NCBI RefSeq assembly: GCF_019343475.1
Contig: NZ_CP072453.1
Coordinates: 1,798,001 to 1,862,000 of the forward strand
Length of the DNA stretch: 64,000 bases
Source of the DNA: Providencia sp. R33
GTDB lineage: Bacteria; Pseudomonadota; Gammaproteobacteria; Enterobacterales; Enterobacteriaceae
Reading direction: 5' to 3'
A model generated the notes under the pieces. That model searched no databases. It was not told the DNA's origin and saw nothing but the letters and a program-made list of their open reading frames with translations. A program made the position numbers and the translations under genes. Of this stretch, positions 15,796-24,399 are shown one piece after another (position 1 is the stretch's first letter; each line of letters begins with the position of its first letter).

Positions 15796-17337
15796 ATGTC
15801 AGTGAATAACGAAACAACCTCAAATAACACCACAACTGTACTGGACGATACAACTAACCACGGTATCTACGCCTCTTTATTTGAAAAAATCAACCTCACC
15901 CCTGTAACACAAATCAGTGATATCAATGCGTTCCAAGATAACGCAGCACTGGCTGATACAACCGCAGATGAGCGCGTCACAGTTGCCGTTCAAGTGTTTC
16001 TTGACCGCTTAAAATCATCGGGTCAACAGGTTGAGCGCTTAGACCGTAACCTGCTCGACCACCATATTGCAGAGCTCGATAAACAAATTAGCCAGCAACT
16101 CGATGAAGTCATGCACCATACTGAATTTCAACAAGTTGAATCCACATGGCGTGGCTTAAAATTCTTAGTGGACCGCACCGATTTTCGCCAAAATGTGAAA
16201 ATTGAACTCCTTGATGTCTCAAAAGACGACTTACGTCAGGATTTTGAAGATAGCCCTGAGGTCATTCAAAGCGGTTTGTATCAGCACACTTACATTGCGG
16301 AATATGACACCCCAGGTGGTGAGCCAATCGCCGCGATGATTTCAAACTATGAGTTTGACAGAAGTGCGCAAGATATCGCCCTATTACGCAGTATTTCCAA
16401 AGTTTCAGCCTCTGCCCACATGCCTTTTATCGGCTCTGTTGGCCCGAAATTCTTTGGAAAAGACACCATGGAAGAAGTCGCGGCTATCAAAGATATTGGC
16501 AACTATTTTGACCGTGCAGAATACCTGAAATGGAAAGCGTTCCGTGACTCTGACGATGCGCGTTACATCGGCTTAACCATGCCGCGCGTGTTAGGCCGTC
16601 TACCTTATGGCCCAGATACTGTACCGGTACGCAGTTTTAACTATGTTGAAGAAGTCAAAGGCCCTGATCACGAAAAATATTTGTGGACGAATGCAACCTT
16701 TGCTTTTGCCGCAAATATGGTCAAAAGCTTTGTTAACAATGGCTGGTGTGTGCAGATCCGTGGCCCACAAGCAGGCGGTGCGGTTAAAGACCTCCCTATT
16801 CATCTGTTTGATTTAGGCACTGGCAGTCAGGTAAAAATCCCCTCTGAGGTAATGATCCCTGAGACCCGTGAGTTTGAGTTCTCTAACCTCGGTTTTATCC
16901 CGCTGTCTTACTACAAAAACCGTGATTACTCATGCTTTTTCTCCGCAAACTCAACGCAAAAACCAGCGCTTTACGATACCGCCGATGCTACCGCGAACAG
17001 CCGTATTAACTCGCGCTTACCGTATATATTCTTGTTATCACGCATCGCCCATTACTTAAAATTAATTCAGCGCGAAAACATCGGTACCACCAAAGACCGT
17101 CGTTTACTCGAGCTTGAGTTAAACAATTGGGTTCGTGGGCTAGTCACTGAAATGACCGACCCGAGTGATGATTTACAAGCCTCTCACCCACTGCGTGACG
17201 CCAAAGTGGTTGTGGAAGATATTGAAGATAACCCGGGTTTCTTCCGTGTGAAACTGTACGCCGTTCCACACTTCCAAGTTGAAGGCATGGATGTTGATCT
17301 CTCTTTAGTTTCACAAATGCCAAAAGCAAAAGCGTAA
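15796..17337 (+). CDS. tssC: T6SS sheath large subunit TssC (VipB)
   Basis: About 513 residues with the conserved VESTWRGLKFLVDRTDF block, VSASAHMPFIGSVGPKFF, the GRLPYGPDTVPVRSFNYVEE block and the C-terminal region ending FQVEGMDVDLSLVSQMP. TssC pairs with TssB to build the extended sheath; its C-terminal part offers the ClpV-accessible surface after contraction. AGGA at 15784 suits the ATG at 15796 (eight bases) better than the one at 15790 (two bases), so I start there. Cotranscribed with tssB and tssK. Confidence 0.97.
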   Translation: MSVNNETTSNNTTTVLDDTTNHGIYASLFEKINLTPVTQISDINAFQDNAALADTTADERVTVAVQVFLDRLKSSGQQVERLDRNLLDHHIAELDKQISQQLDEVMHHTEFQQVESTWRGLKFLVDRTDFRQNVKIELLDVSKDDLRQDFEDSPEVIQSGLYQHTYIAEYDTPGGEPIAAMISNYEFDRSAQDIALLRSISKVSASAHMPFIGSVGPKFFGKDTMEEVAAIKDIGNYFDRAEYLKWKAFRDSDDARYIGLTMPRVLGRLPYGPDTVPVRSFNYVEEVKGPDHEKYLWTNATFAFAANMVKSFVNNGWCVQIRGPQAGGAVKDLPIHLFDLGTGSQVKIPSEVMIPETREFEFSNLGFIPLSYYKNRDYSCFFSANSTQKPALYDTADATANSRINSRLPYIFLLSRIAHYLKLIQRENIGTTKDRRLLELELNNWVRGLVTEMTDPSDDLQASHPLRDAKVVVEDIEDNPGFFRVKLYAVPHFQVEGMDVDLSLVSQMPKAKA

Positions 17338-17349
17338 GAGGACTGTCTG

Positions 17350-18687
17350 GTGAAAATCTACCGTCCTCTGTGGACTGATGGTGCATTTTTGACACCTCAG
17401 CAATTTCAGCAGCAAGCCCGCTGGGATAGCCACATTACTGATGTTGTTGCCGGTATGACGATCGCCTCCCCTTGGGGGGTGATCAGCACCGAGTTCGACG
17501 AAAGTGCGTTAACCATTTCACGGCTCAGTGCGCAGAAAATGGTAGTACGCCTACCAGATGGTACGCTGATTGACAGCACGCTTTCTGATAACCTTCCGCC
17601 TGTCGTCGATCTCAGTGAACATGCTGATAAACAAGTGTTAGATATTGTTATCGCGCTTCCCCTTTTACTAGCGAATGGCGGAAATTTATTATCCGAGGCG
17701 AACGCAGATCGCCCGCGTCGTTTTGCACAAGAGTGGGTCAACGTTCAGGATTTAGTGGGCCACGAGCAAACCGATATTGCGGTATTGCGCCATGCGGTCA
17801 GTCTACGATTTGCGCATGATGAAAACAGCCATTACATCACTTGCCCTGTCGCACGGTTAGTTCGCAATGCTCAAGGTGGTTGGGTGTTTGACACCACCTT
17901 CATTCCGCCGCTGTTAAGCTGCCAAGGTAACCAAGAACTCGTCGCCCTACTCACTGAGTTTATGCATCGCTTAGTGGCAAAACGCCGTCGTTTAATGACA
18001 TTACGCCGTGAAAGTAATGAAAAAATGGCAGATTTTGCGGTGGCTGATGTGTCTCTGTTTTGGTTGCTCAATGCGTTAAATAGCGCCGAGCCTGTGCTTA
18101 ATGAGCTACGTTCATCGTTGAATCGCCACCCTGAAATGTTATATCGGGAACTGGTGCGTTTGGCGGGTGGGTTACTCACATTTTCCCTCGACCATCACAT
18201 TGAAAGCATTCCTGAATATCAACATGCAAAACCAGAAGCGGTTTTTCCGCCGCTGTTTATGTTGCTCAACACCTTGTTAGAGGCCAGCTTACCCTCACGC
18301 ATTGTCACCATTGATCTTGTCAAACAAGAACCTTTCTGGAAAGGCAAGCTGCATGATGGTCGTTTACGAGATAGCGCGGATTTCTATTTGTCTGTTCGAT
18401 CATCGCTACCGACACACTTGTTAGCCACACAATTTCCATTGCTATGTAAGGCTGGAAGTGCTGATGACGTTGCCGATGTGGTGAATGTTGCGCTAAATGG
18501 TATTCCTCTGCGTGCATTGAGCCACGTCCCGACAGCCTTACCACTGCGACTCGAAAACCAATATTTCGCCCTTGATTTATCAAGCCCTGCGGGTATTGCC
18601 ATGTTGGAGTCAGGAAATTGTTCGTTTTATGTCCCAAGTACGCTCGGGGATATCCAACTTGAATTATTCGCGGTGGTTCATTCATGA
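17350..18687 (+). CDS. tssK: T6SS baseplate protein TssK
   Basis: A 445-residue protein beginning KIYRPLWTDGAFLTPQQFQQQARW, the characteristic TssK opening. TssK trimers connect the baseplate (TssE, F, G) to the membrane complex (TssJ, L, M). The start is a GTG at 17350 preceded by GAGG about eight bases away, 12 bases after the tssC stop. The stop overlaps the tssL start by four bases (ATGA), so the two are translationally coupled. Confidence 0.95.
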   Translation: MKIYRPLWTDGAFLTPQQFQQQARWDSHITDVVAGMTIASPWGVISTEFDESALTISRLSAQKMVVRLPDGTLIDSTLSDNLPPVVDLSEHADKQVLDIVIALPLLLANGGNLLSEANADRPRRFAQEWVNVQDLVGHEQTDIAVLRHAVSLRFAHDENSHYITCPVARLVRNAQGGWVFDTTFIPPLLSCQGNQELVALLTEFMHRLVAKRRRLMTLRRESNEKMADFAVADVSLFWLLNALNSAEPVLNELRSSLNRHPEMLYRELVRLAGGLLTFSLDHHIESIPEYQHAKPEAVFPPLFMLLNTLLEASLPSRIVTIDLVKQEPFWKGKLHDGRLRDSADFYLSVRSSLPTHLLATQFPLLCKAGSADDVADVVNVALNGIPLRALSHVPTALPLRLENQYFALDLSSPAGIAMLESGNCSFYVPSTLGDIQLELFAVVHS

Positions 18688-19343
18688 GTAAAAATACAGC
18701 AACACAAACCCTCGACAATATTTTTGCCGATACATGGCTAATGGTGTGCCAATTGCAGCAAGGTGTGCAGATCAACAACGGTGATGATCTTTATCATCAT
18801 GCTTGTGAACTTATTGATCATACACGTCAATTGCTCACTCAACATGGGTATGATGAGCGCACCATAGAGCATATGCTCTATGCCCAATGCGCCTTACTTG
18901 ATGAAAGCGTCTTGAAACGCAAAAAAGATGATTTTGGTTACCAAGCATGGGTTCAGTCACCTTTACAAGCACGTTATTTCAATACGTTAGATGCAGGTGA
19001 ACAAATTTGGGATCGCTTGCGAGGGTTACTCTCCGAAGCCGCGCCCAACCAAGCCGCCCTGACCTGTTTTTACCGTATTTTAACTTTAGGTTTTGTTGGG
19101 AAATTTCGCCGCCTCGACCACCCTGAGCGCGAGCAAATTGTGGTTCAGCTCAATGCCTTGCTCCCTCGCTTTCAGTCCATATCTAAACTGCCTTTGGTCA
19201 TAAAACCGAAACTGCGCTTTAGCCGCCGCCGCTTATATTGGCTTAGCTGGATGGCGGGGGCGGTAGTGATCTTCGCTATGTGGTGGGGTTTCTCAAACTC
19301 ACTCGAGCATTTACTGCAACAATGGATGCCCCAAGGACAGTGA
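18684..19343 (+). CDS. tssL: T6SS membrane-complex protein TssL (DotU/IcmH family)
   Basis: 219 residues. A cytoplasmic helical domain of the DotU type (LYHHACELIDHTRQLL, HMLYAQCALLDESVL, FYRILTLGFVGKFR) precedes one C-terminal membrane segment (about residues 185-205, LYWLSWMAGAVVIFAMWW). TssL anchors the baseplate to TssM in the inner membrane. It lacks the C-terminal peptidoglycan-binding OmpA domain that some TssL carry; the next gene supplies such a domain separately. It overlaps tssK by four bases, and its TGA overlaps the next ATG. Confidence 0.95.
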   Translation: MSKNTATQTLDNIFADTWLMVCQLQQGVQINNGDDLYHHACELIDHTRQLLTQHGYDERTIEHMLYAQCALLDESVLKRKKDDFGYQAWVQSPLQARYFNTLDAGEQIWDRLRGLLSEAAPNQAALTCFYRILTLGFVGKFRRLDHPEREQIVVQLNALLPRFQSISKLPLVIKPKLRFSRRRLYWLSWMAGAVVIFAMWWGFSNSLEHLLQQWMPQGQ

Positions 19344-21028
19344 TGCAAAACTCGATTAAATTCGTGGTCATCTTATTGGCAACCCTGCTTTTTTTGTGGT
19401 TAGTCTGGGGATTCTGGCCGTTAGGAAACACTGTTTCCCTGTTTCTCAGCGCGTTGGCTATTGTTATCGCAGGCGTTGCATGGTATTGGCGTTTTAAACA
19501 GCAACAACACTCCAAAATCCTTGAAAAACAAGTTAGTACGATGTTACCACCTGCTTCATACCAACAAGCTATCGTATTGGTGTGCGGGCAATCAGAGGCC
19601 TTGTTTCCTAACGGGTTAACCCACCGCGAAACGTCCCAAGCGTGGTATGTATCTATTACCTCCCCCGCCATGTTACTTGATGTGACGCAAACCGTGGTGG
19701 AAACCGCGCCAGTCCAGCTTGGGCAACTTTCTGTGTTATTTGCTGTATTACCAGAGCAACTGGTTTTACAAGAAACATTGACCCAAGAGATGCTTAATTG
19801 GCGACGTGCCATCAGCGAAAGTCGCAGCAAAGCGGGCGTTCATCTGCCATTTTGGGTTTCGCTGTATTTATCCCCCATTCAGCAGACTGACCCTTATGCA
19901 AAATACCGACACGAAGAGCGCCCTTGGCTGACATTACTCAATCACCAACGTGAATTTCAAGTCGAGCAAAATGGCAGTTTAGTTCAACCGCTATCTGAGT
20001 GGGTTCAGCAATTTTTTACCAGTGAGCACCAACAACTCCACACCATGTTGAGCTTTGATTATTTGCTGGATTGGTTGCAACAGGTATTTACCCCGCAATT
20101 AACCGTGGAACAAGCCGGTGTGCGTAAGCTAGTGCCTTCCGCTTGGGCGATACAATTCATTCCCATTACCAGCGTAGAAAATAATTCATGGCAGCAATTT
20201 ATTACGCGAAGAACAGGCTTAGCACCGCTAACATCGACGCAGAATGTGCCACTTTTGCCCCTGCCCGATATTTTACTCACACGCTTACACCACGATATCA
20301 GCCTGAACCGCTATGAACGTTTAATGGGTGCCGTTGGGATTATCTGCGGTCTGTTTTTAGTGGGCGCCTTAAGCGGCAGTTACCACAATAACCGCCAGTT
20401 AGTTCGCCATGTAGGGGAAGACACCGCGCGGTTTATTCAACTTTCGGATACGCCGCTAGCACCAAAGCTAGTGACTTATCAACAACTTCAAACCGATGCT
20501 GTTCAGCTATCCCATTGGCAACGAGAAGGTGTGCCTACAGGCTATTCACTGGCCTTATACCAAGGTAGTTATTTATTACCACACTTGCACGTTTTACTGA
20601 GCAGTTGGGCTCCTCCCGCCCCACCTGCCCCCGTCATTGTGCAAGAGGCCTCTGAGATGGTGAGCCTCGACAGCCTATCGCTGTTCGATGTCGGCCAATA
20701 CACATTAAAACCGAGCGCAACCAAAGTGTTAATCGATGCACTGATCCATATCCGCGCAAAATCTGGTTGGCTAATTGTGGTCTCGGGCTATACCGACAAC
20801 ACAGGTAACCCAGTAAACAACCAAAAACTATCACTGCAACGCGCCGAATCTGTGCGTGATTGGATGATACAAACCAGCGACATCGCACCTTCGTGTTTTG
20901 CGGTACAAGGCAACGGGCAAGCTAACCCTATTGCCAGCAACAACACCGCAGAAGGACGCGCGAAAAATCGCCGGGTCGAAATTCGTTTAATGCCCCAAGT
21001 GGATGCTTGTCAGGCATCGAATGAGTAA
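19343..21028 (+). CDS. T6SS-associated membrane protein with C-terminal OmpA/MotB peptidoglycan-binding domain
   Basis: About 561 residues. Two N-terminal membrane segments (about residues 5-45), a large middle domain, a third hydrophobic segment near residue 330, then an OmpA-type domain (about 440-560): LFDVGQYTLKPSA, VVSGYTDNTGNPVNN, LSLQRAESVRDWM and GRAKNRRVEIRL, with the Asp and Arg that bind meso-diaminopimelate. It would anchor the membrane complex to the cell wall, the role served by TagL or TssL-OmpA fusions in other systems. The ATG at 19343 overlaps the tssL stop (TGATG) and has AAGGACAG before it; a longer frame from 19280 lies within tssL and is unlikely. Confidence 0.88.
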   Translation: MQNSIKFVVILLATLLFLWLVWGFWPLGNTVSLFLSALAIVIAGVAWYWRFKQQQHSKILEKQVSTMLPPASYQQAIVLVCGQSEALFPNGLTHRETSQAWYVSITSPAMLLDVTQTVVETAPVQLGQLSVLFAVLPEQLVLQETLTQEMLNWRRAISESRSKAGVHLPFWVSLYLSPIQQTDPYAKYRHEERPWLTLLNHQREFQVEQNGSLVQPLSEWVQQFFTSEHQQLHTMLSFDYLLDWLQQVFTPQLTVEQAGVRKLVPSAWAIQFIPITSVENNSWQQFITRRTGLAPLTSTQNVPLLPLPDILLTRLHHDISLNRYERLMGAVGIICGLFLVGALSGSYHNNRQLVRHVGEDTARFIQLSDTPLAPKLVTYQQLQTDAVQLSHWQREGVPTGYSLALYQGSYLLPHLHVLLSSWAPPAPPAPVIVQEASEMVSLDSLSLFDVGQYTLKPSATKVLIDALIHIRAKSGWLIVVSGYTDNTGNPVNNQKLSLQRAESVRDWMIQTSDIAPSCFAVQGNGQANPIASNNTAEGRAKNRRVEIRLMPQVDACQASNE

Positions 21029-21083
21029 AAACGTGTCCCTGAAGGACAGTGACACACATTTCACTATTATGGAGATGTAATTT

Positions 21084-21575
21084 ATGGCTATTCCTATTTA
21101 CCTATGGCTTAAAGATGATGGCGGTGCGGACATCAAAGGTTCTGTCAATGTACAAGACCGTGAAGGCAGCATCGAAATCGTGGCTCAAGACCATAACTTG
21201 TATATCCCAACGGATAACAACACCGGTAAGTTAACTGGCACGCGTATTCATACGCCTTTCATTTTCGTTAAAGAAATTGATTCCTCTACGCCTTACTTAT
21301 ACAAAGCGGTCACCACTGGCCAAACGCTGAAAAAAGCCGAGTTCAAATGGTACCGCATTGATGATGCAGGCCAAGAAGTTGAATATTTCAACACCACCCT
21401 TGAAAACGTCAAAGTCGTCAAAGTCGCGCCAAAAATGCACGACGTTAAAGAGCCAAGTAAAGAAAAACATAACCACCTCGAAGAAATCGAGCTGCGTTAT
21501 GAAAAAATTACGTGGACCTTTAAAGACGGCAACATCATTCATTCTGATTCTTGGAATGAGAGATCAACCGCTTAA
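21084..21575 (+). CDS. hcp: T6SS inner-tube protein Hcp (TssD)
   Basis: 163 residues of the Hcp family: AIPIYLWLKDDGGADIKGSV at the N-terminus, HTPFIFVKEIDSSTP, and LRYEKITWTFKDG near the end. Hexameric Hcp rings stack into the tube expelled by sheath contraction and are a secreted marker of T6SS activity. GGAGATG precedes the ATG. A terminator follows directly, as is common for hcp, which is made in much greater amount than the rest of the locus. Confidence 0.97.
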   Translation: MAIPIYLWLKDDGGADIKGSVNVQDREGSIEIVAQDHNLYIPTDNNTGKLTGTRIHTPFIFVKEIDSSTPYLYKAVTTGQTLKKAEFKWYRIDDAGQEVEYFNTTLENVKVVKVAPKMHDVKEPSKEKHNHLEEIELRYEKITWTFKDGNIIHSDSWNERSTA

Positions 21576-21585
21576 TTTTCGCATT

Positions 21586-21617
21586 GCAGGTGCTTGTCGC
21601 CTGCTTTTTTTATTTTT
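21586..21617 (+). terminator. Terminator or attenuator after hcp
   Basis: GCAGG (21586-21590) pairs with CCTGC (21600-21604) and is followed by a run of T (TTTTTTTATTTTT). Its position between hcp and clpV suggests partial termination, giving excess hcp message, with clpV and the downstream genes reached by read-through or a promoter in the 21620-21740 gap. Confidence 0.7.
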
Positions 21618-21741
21618 CCCACATACAAACCCAATAACACAAATGCTTATGCCCCTATGCGAAAGGGAAAGGGCGGTAGCGTACCTCGGCCCCCCTTTTC
21701 ACGGTAAATATCAAATAGCCAATTTGTAGGAAGAAGAGAAC

Positions 21742-24399
21742 ATGGAAAACTCCCCCGTTATGCTGTTACGTCGTTTAAACCCTTTTTGTGCCAACGCATT
21801 AGAAGCTGCGGCTTCCTTATGCCAAACCCGTGCGCATGCAGAAATAACGATTGAGCATTGGTTACTTAAACTCCTCGAACTTGGTGAAAGCGATATTATG
21901 GTGTTAGCACGTCGCTATGAGTGGGACATGACCGCATTATGGCAAAGCTTATTGGATAGCATTGAGCAGCTCCCCCGCTCTGTACATAGCCGACCACAAC
22001 TTGCTAAGCCCTTATTAACGTTAATCCAACAAGCGTGGATTAATGCCTCTTTAGATGAAGATGTAGAACATATTCGCAGCGTCCATTTATTAGCCGCAAT
22101 CATCAAACAGCCAGCGTTGTTACCTAACGAAAACTTATGGCCACTGATGACCTTGAGTGCCACCCAATTACAGCGATTACGCCCTTTGTTGGATGCGCAG
22201 TCCGATGAACGCCCTGAAGTACAGCAATTGGCGGTGCATAACAGCCCTACCCATGCAGAGCCTGCTAACCAAACCGATAACAACACGCAGGCTACGTCTG
22301 GCGTGGCAGGTACACCACTCAATGACGCCTTACTTGCCGTTTTAAACAAATTTACCCTTGATGTGACCGAAAAAGCCCGTGAGGGTGCCATCGACCCCGT
22401 GTTTGGTCGCGATGACGAAATTCGCCAGATGGTGGATATTCTCTCCCGCCGTCGTAAAAACAACCCTATTTTAGTGGGTGAACCGGGTGTCGGGAAAACC
22501 GCATTGGTCGAAGGGCTGGCCTTGCGTATTGCTCAGGGTAACGTCCCTGTTAGCCTGCAAACTACCGCATTGCGCACCCTCGATTTAGGCTTATTGCAAG
22601 CGGGCGCAGGGGTTAAAGGGGAATTTGAACAGCGCCTTAAAAATGTGATTGAAGCCGTGCAGCAATCCCCAACCCCTATTTTGCTGTTTATTGATGAAGC
22701 CCACACCATCATTGGCGCAGGCAACCAAGCAGGTGGTGCCGATGCAGCCAACTTGCTTAAACCAGCCTTAGCTCGTGGCGAATTGCGCACTATCGCCGCC
22801 ACAACATGGTCTGAGTATAAACAGTATTTTGAGCGCGATGCCGCATTAGAACGCCGTTTTCAAGTGGTCAAAGTGGACGAGCCTGACGACGAAAAAGCCT
22901 GCCTAATGTTGCGTGGCCTAAAGTCCCGCTACGCCAAATACCATGGTGTGCATATTACGGATAATGCAGTCAAAGCAGCCGTGACGTTGTCACGTCGCTA
23001 CCTCACTGGCCGCCAACTGCCCGATAAAGCCGTCGATTTGCTGGATACCGCCAGTGCCCGTATTCGCATGAGTTTAGACACGTTACCCGAAGAACTCACC
23101 CGCTTAACATCACGCCAACAAGCGCTATCACTGGAGCAGCAAGCTATTAATGACGATATCGCCATTGGTAACACTGCCAGCCAACCCGCCCTTGATAAAC
23201 TGGCCGCAGAAGAACAAGACATTGAACAGCAACTGGCGGATATCAAACACCGTTTTGAGCAAGAAAAAAGCTTAATTAGCCAATTAATGACCTTGCGAAG
23301 CGAAGAAAAAGACGTCACTGAGGTACAAGGGCAATTAGACCATTTGCAACAAGGTAAACCGTTGATTTGCCCTGATGTGGACGTGCGCACTGTCGCAACG
23401 GTGATAGCAGACTGGACTGGCGTGCCCCTTTCAAGCCTGCTCAAAGATGAACAAACGGGCTTACTTGAACTCGAAAATAACTTAGCCCAGCGTGTGGTGG
23501 GGCAAGAAAGTGCCCTTATCGCCTTAGGGCAGCGGCTACGTGCCGCCCGTACAGGCTTAGCCTCTGAAAACGGGCCACAAGGCGTGTTCTTATTGGTCGG
23601 CCCAAGCGGTGTTGGGAAAACAGAAACCGCGTTAGCACTGGCTGACCAACTCTTTGGCGGTGAAAAAGCCCTCGTCACCATTAATATGTCGGAATACCAA
23701 GAAGCCCACACGGTCAGCCAACTTAAAGGTTCCCCACCAGGTTACGTGGGTTACGGGCAAGGCGGCGTGCTAACCGAGGCCGTCCGCAAGCGCCCTTACA
23801 GCGTGGTATTACTTGATGAAGTGGAAAAAGCCCACCGCGACGTGATCAACCTGTTCTATCAAGTGTTTGACCGCGGTTTTATGCGTGACGGTGAAGGGCG
23901 TGAAATCGATTTTCGCAATACGGTGATTTTAATGACCGCCAATTTAGGCAGTGATTTGTTGATGCAACAACTTGAGGAATTCCCTGAGTCCAGCGACAGC
24001 GAGTTGCATGAATTGCTGCGCCCCACACTGCGCGACCATTTCCAACCTGCCTTATTAGCCCGTTTCCAAACCCTGATTTACCGCCCATTAGGGCCAACTG
24101 CCCTGCGCACCATTGTTGAAATGAAGCTAGGTAGTGTCATCAAACGCCTGCAACTGCATTACGGTTTAACGGGGCACGTTGAAGAAGCGCTGTACGACAC
24201 GTTAGTCAGTGCCTGCCTGCTACCCGATACTGGCGCCCGTAATATTGACAGCCTACTCAACCAGCAAATTTTGCCCGTCCTTAGCCAGCAGTTACTGATG
24301 CGCCAATCCACGCAGCAGAACGCTCAATCCATCACTCTTGGTTATGATGAAGAAGAAGGTATAACCCTGAGTTTTGACGATCAGGGAGTCACATTATGA
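21742..24399 (+). CDS. clpV: T6SS ATPase ClpV (TssH)
   Basis: 885 residues, a ClpB-like double AAA+ protein. The N-domain (1-160) binds contracted sheath; the first ATPase has Walker A GEPGVGKT near 246 and Walker B LLFIDEAHT; a coiled-coil middle region lies at about 450-540; the second ATPase has Walker A GPSGVGKT near 620 and Walker B VVLLDEVEKAH. ClpV disassembles contracted TssBC sheath for reuse. GGAAGAAGAG lies just before the ATG. The stop overlaps the vgrG start by four bases (ATGA). Confidence 0.97.
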   Translation: MENSPVMLLRRLNPFCANALEAAASLCQTRAHAEITIEHWLLKLLELGESDIMVLARRYEWDMTALWQSLLDSIEQLPRSVHSRPQLAKPLLTLIQQAWINASLDEDVEHIRSVHLLAAIIKQPALLPNENLWPLMTLSATQLQRLRPLLDAQSDERPEVQQLAVHNSPTHAEPANQTDNNTQATSGVAGTPLNDALLAVLNKFTLDVTEKAREGAIDPVFGRDDEIRQMVDILSRRRKNNPILVGEPGVGKTALVEGLALRIAQGNVPVSLQTTALRTLDLGLLQAGAGVKGEFEQRLKNVIEAVQQSPTPILLFIDEAHTIIGAGNQAGGADAANLLKPALARGELRTIAATTWSEYKQYFERDAALERRFQVVKVDEPDDEKACLMLRGLKSRYAKYHGVHITDNAVKAAVTLSRRYLTGRQLPDKAVDLLDTASARIRMSLDTLPEELTRLTSRQQALSLEQQAINDDIAIGNTASQPALDKLAAEEQDIEQQLADIKHRFEQEKSLISQLMTLRSEEKDVTEVQGQLDHLQQGKPLICPDVDVRTVATVIADWTGVPLSSLLKDEQTGLLELENNLAQRVVGQESALIALGQRLRAARTGLASENGPQGVFLLVGPSGVGKTETALALADQLFGGEKALVTINMSEYQEAHTVSQLKGSPPGYVGYGQGGVLTEAVRKRPYSVVLLDEVEKAHRDVINLFYQVFDRGFMRDGEGREIDFRNTVILMTANLGSDLLMQQLEEFPESSDSELHELLRPTLRDHFQPALLARFQTLIYRPLGPTALRTIVEMKLGSVIKRLQLHYGLTGHVEEALYDTLVSACLLPDTGARNIDSLLNQQILPVLSQQLLMRQSTQQNAQSITLGYDEEEGITLSFDDQGVTL

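Noticed and set aside
22998..23711. Long minus-strand frame opposite clpV
   Set aside because: It is a Ser/Arg/Cys-rich shadow of a well-conserved AAA+ gene, without any recognisable domain.
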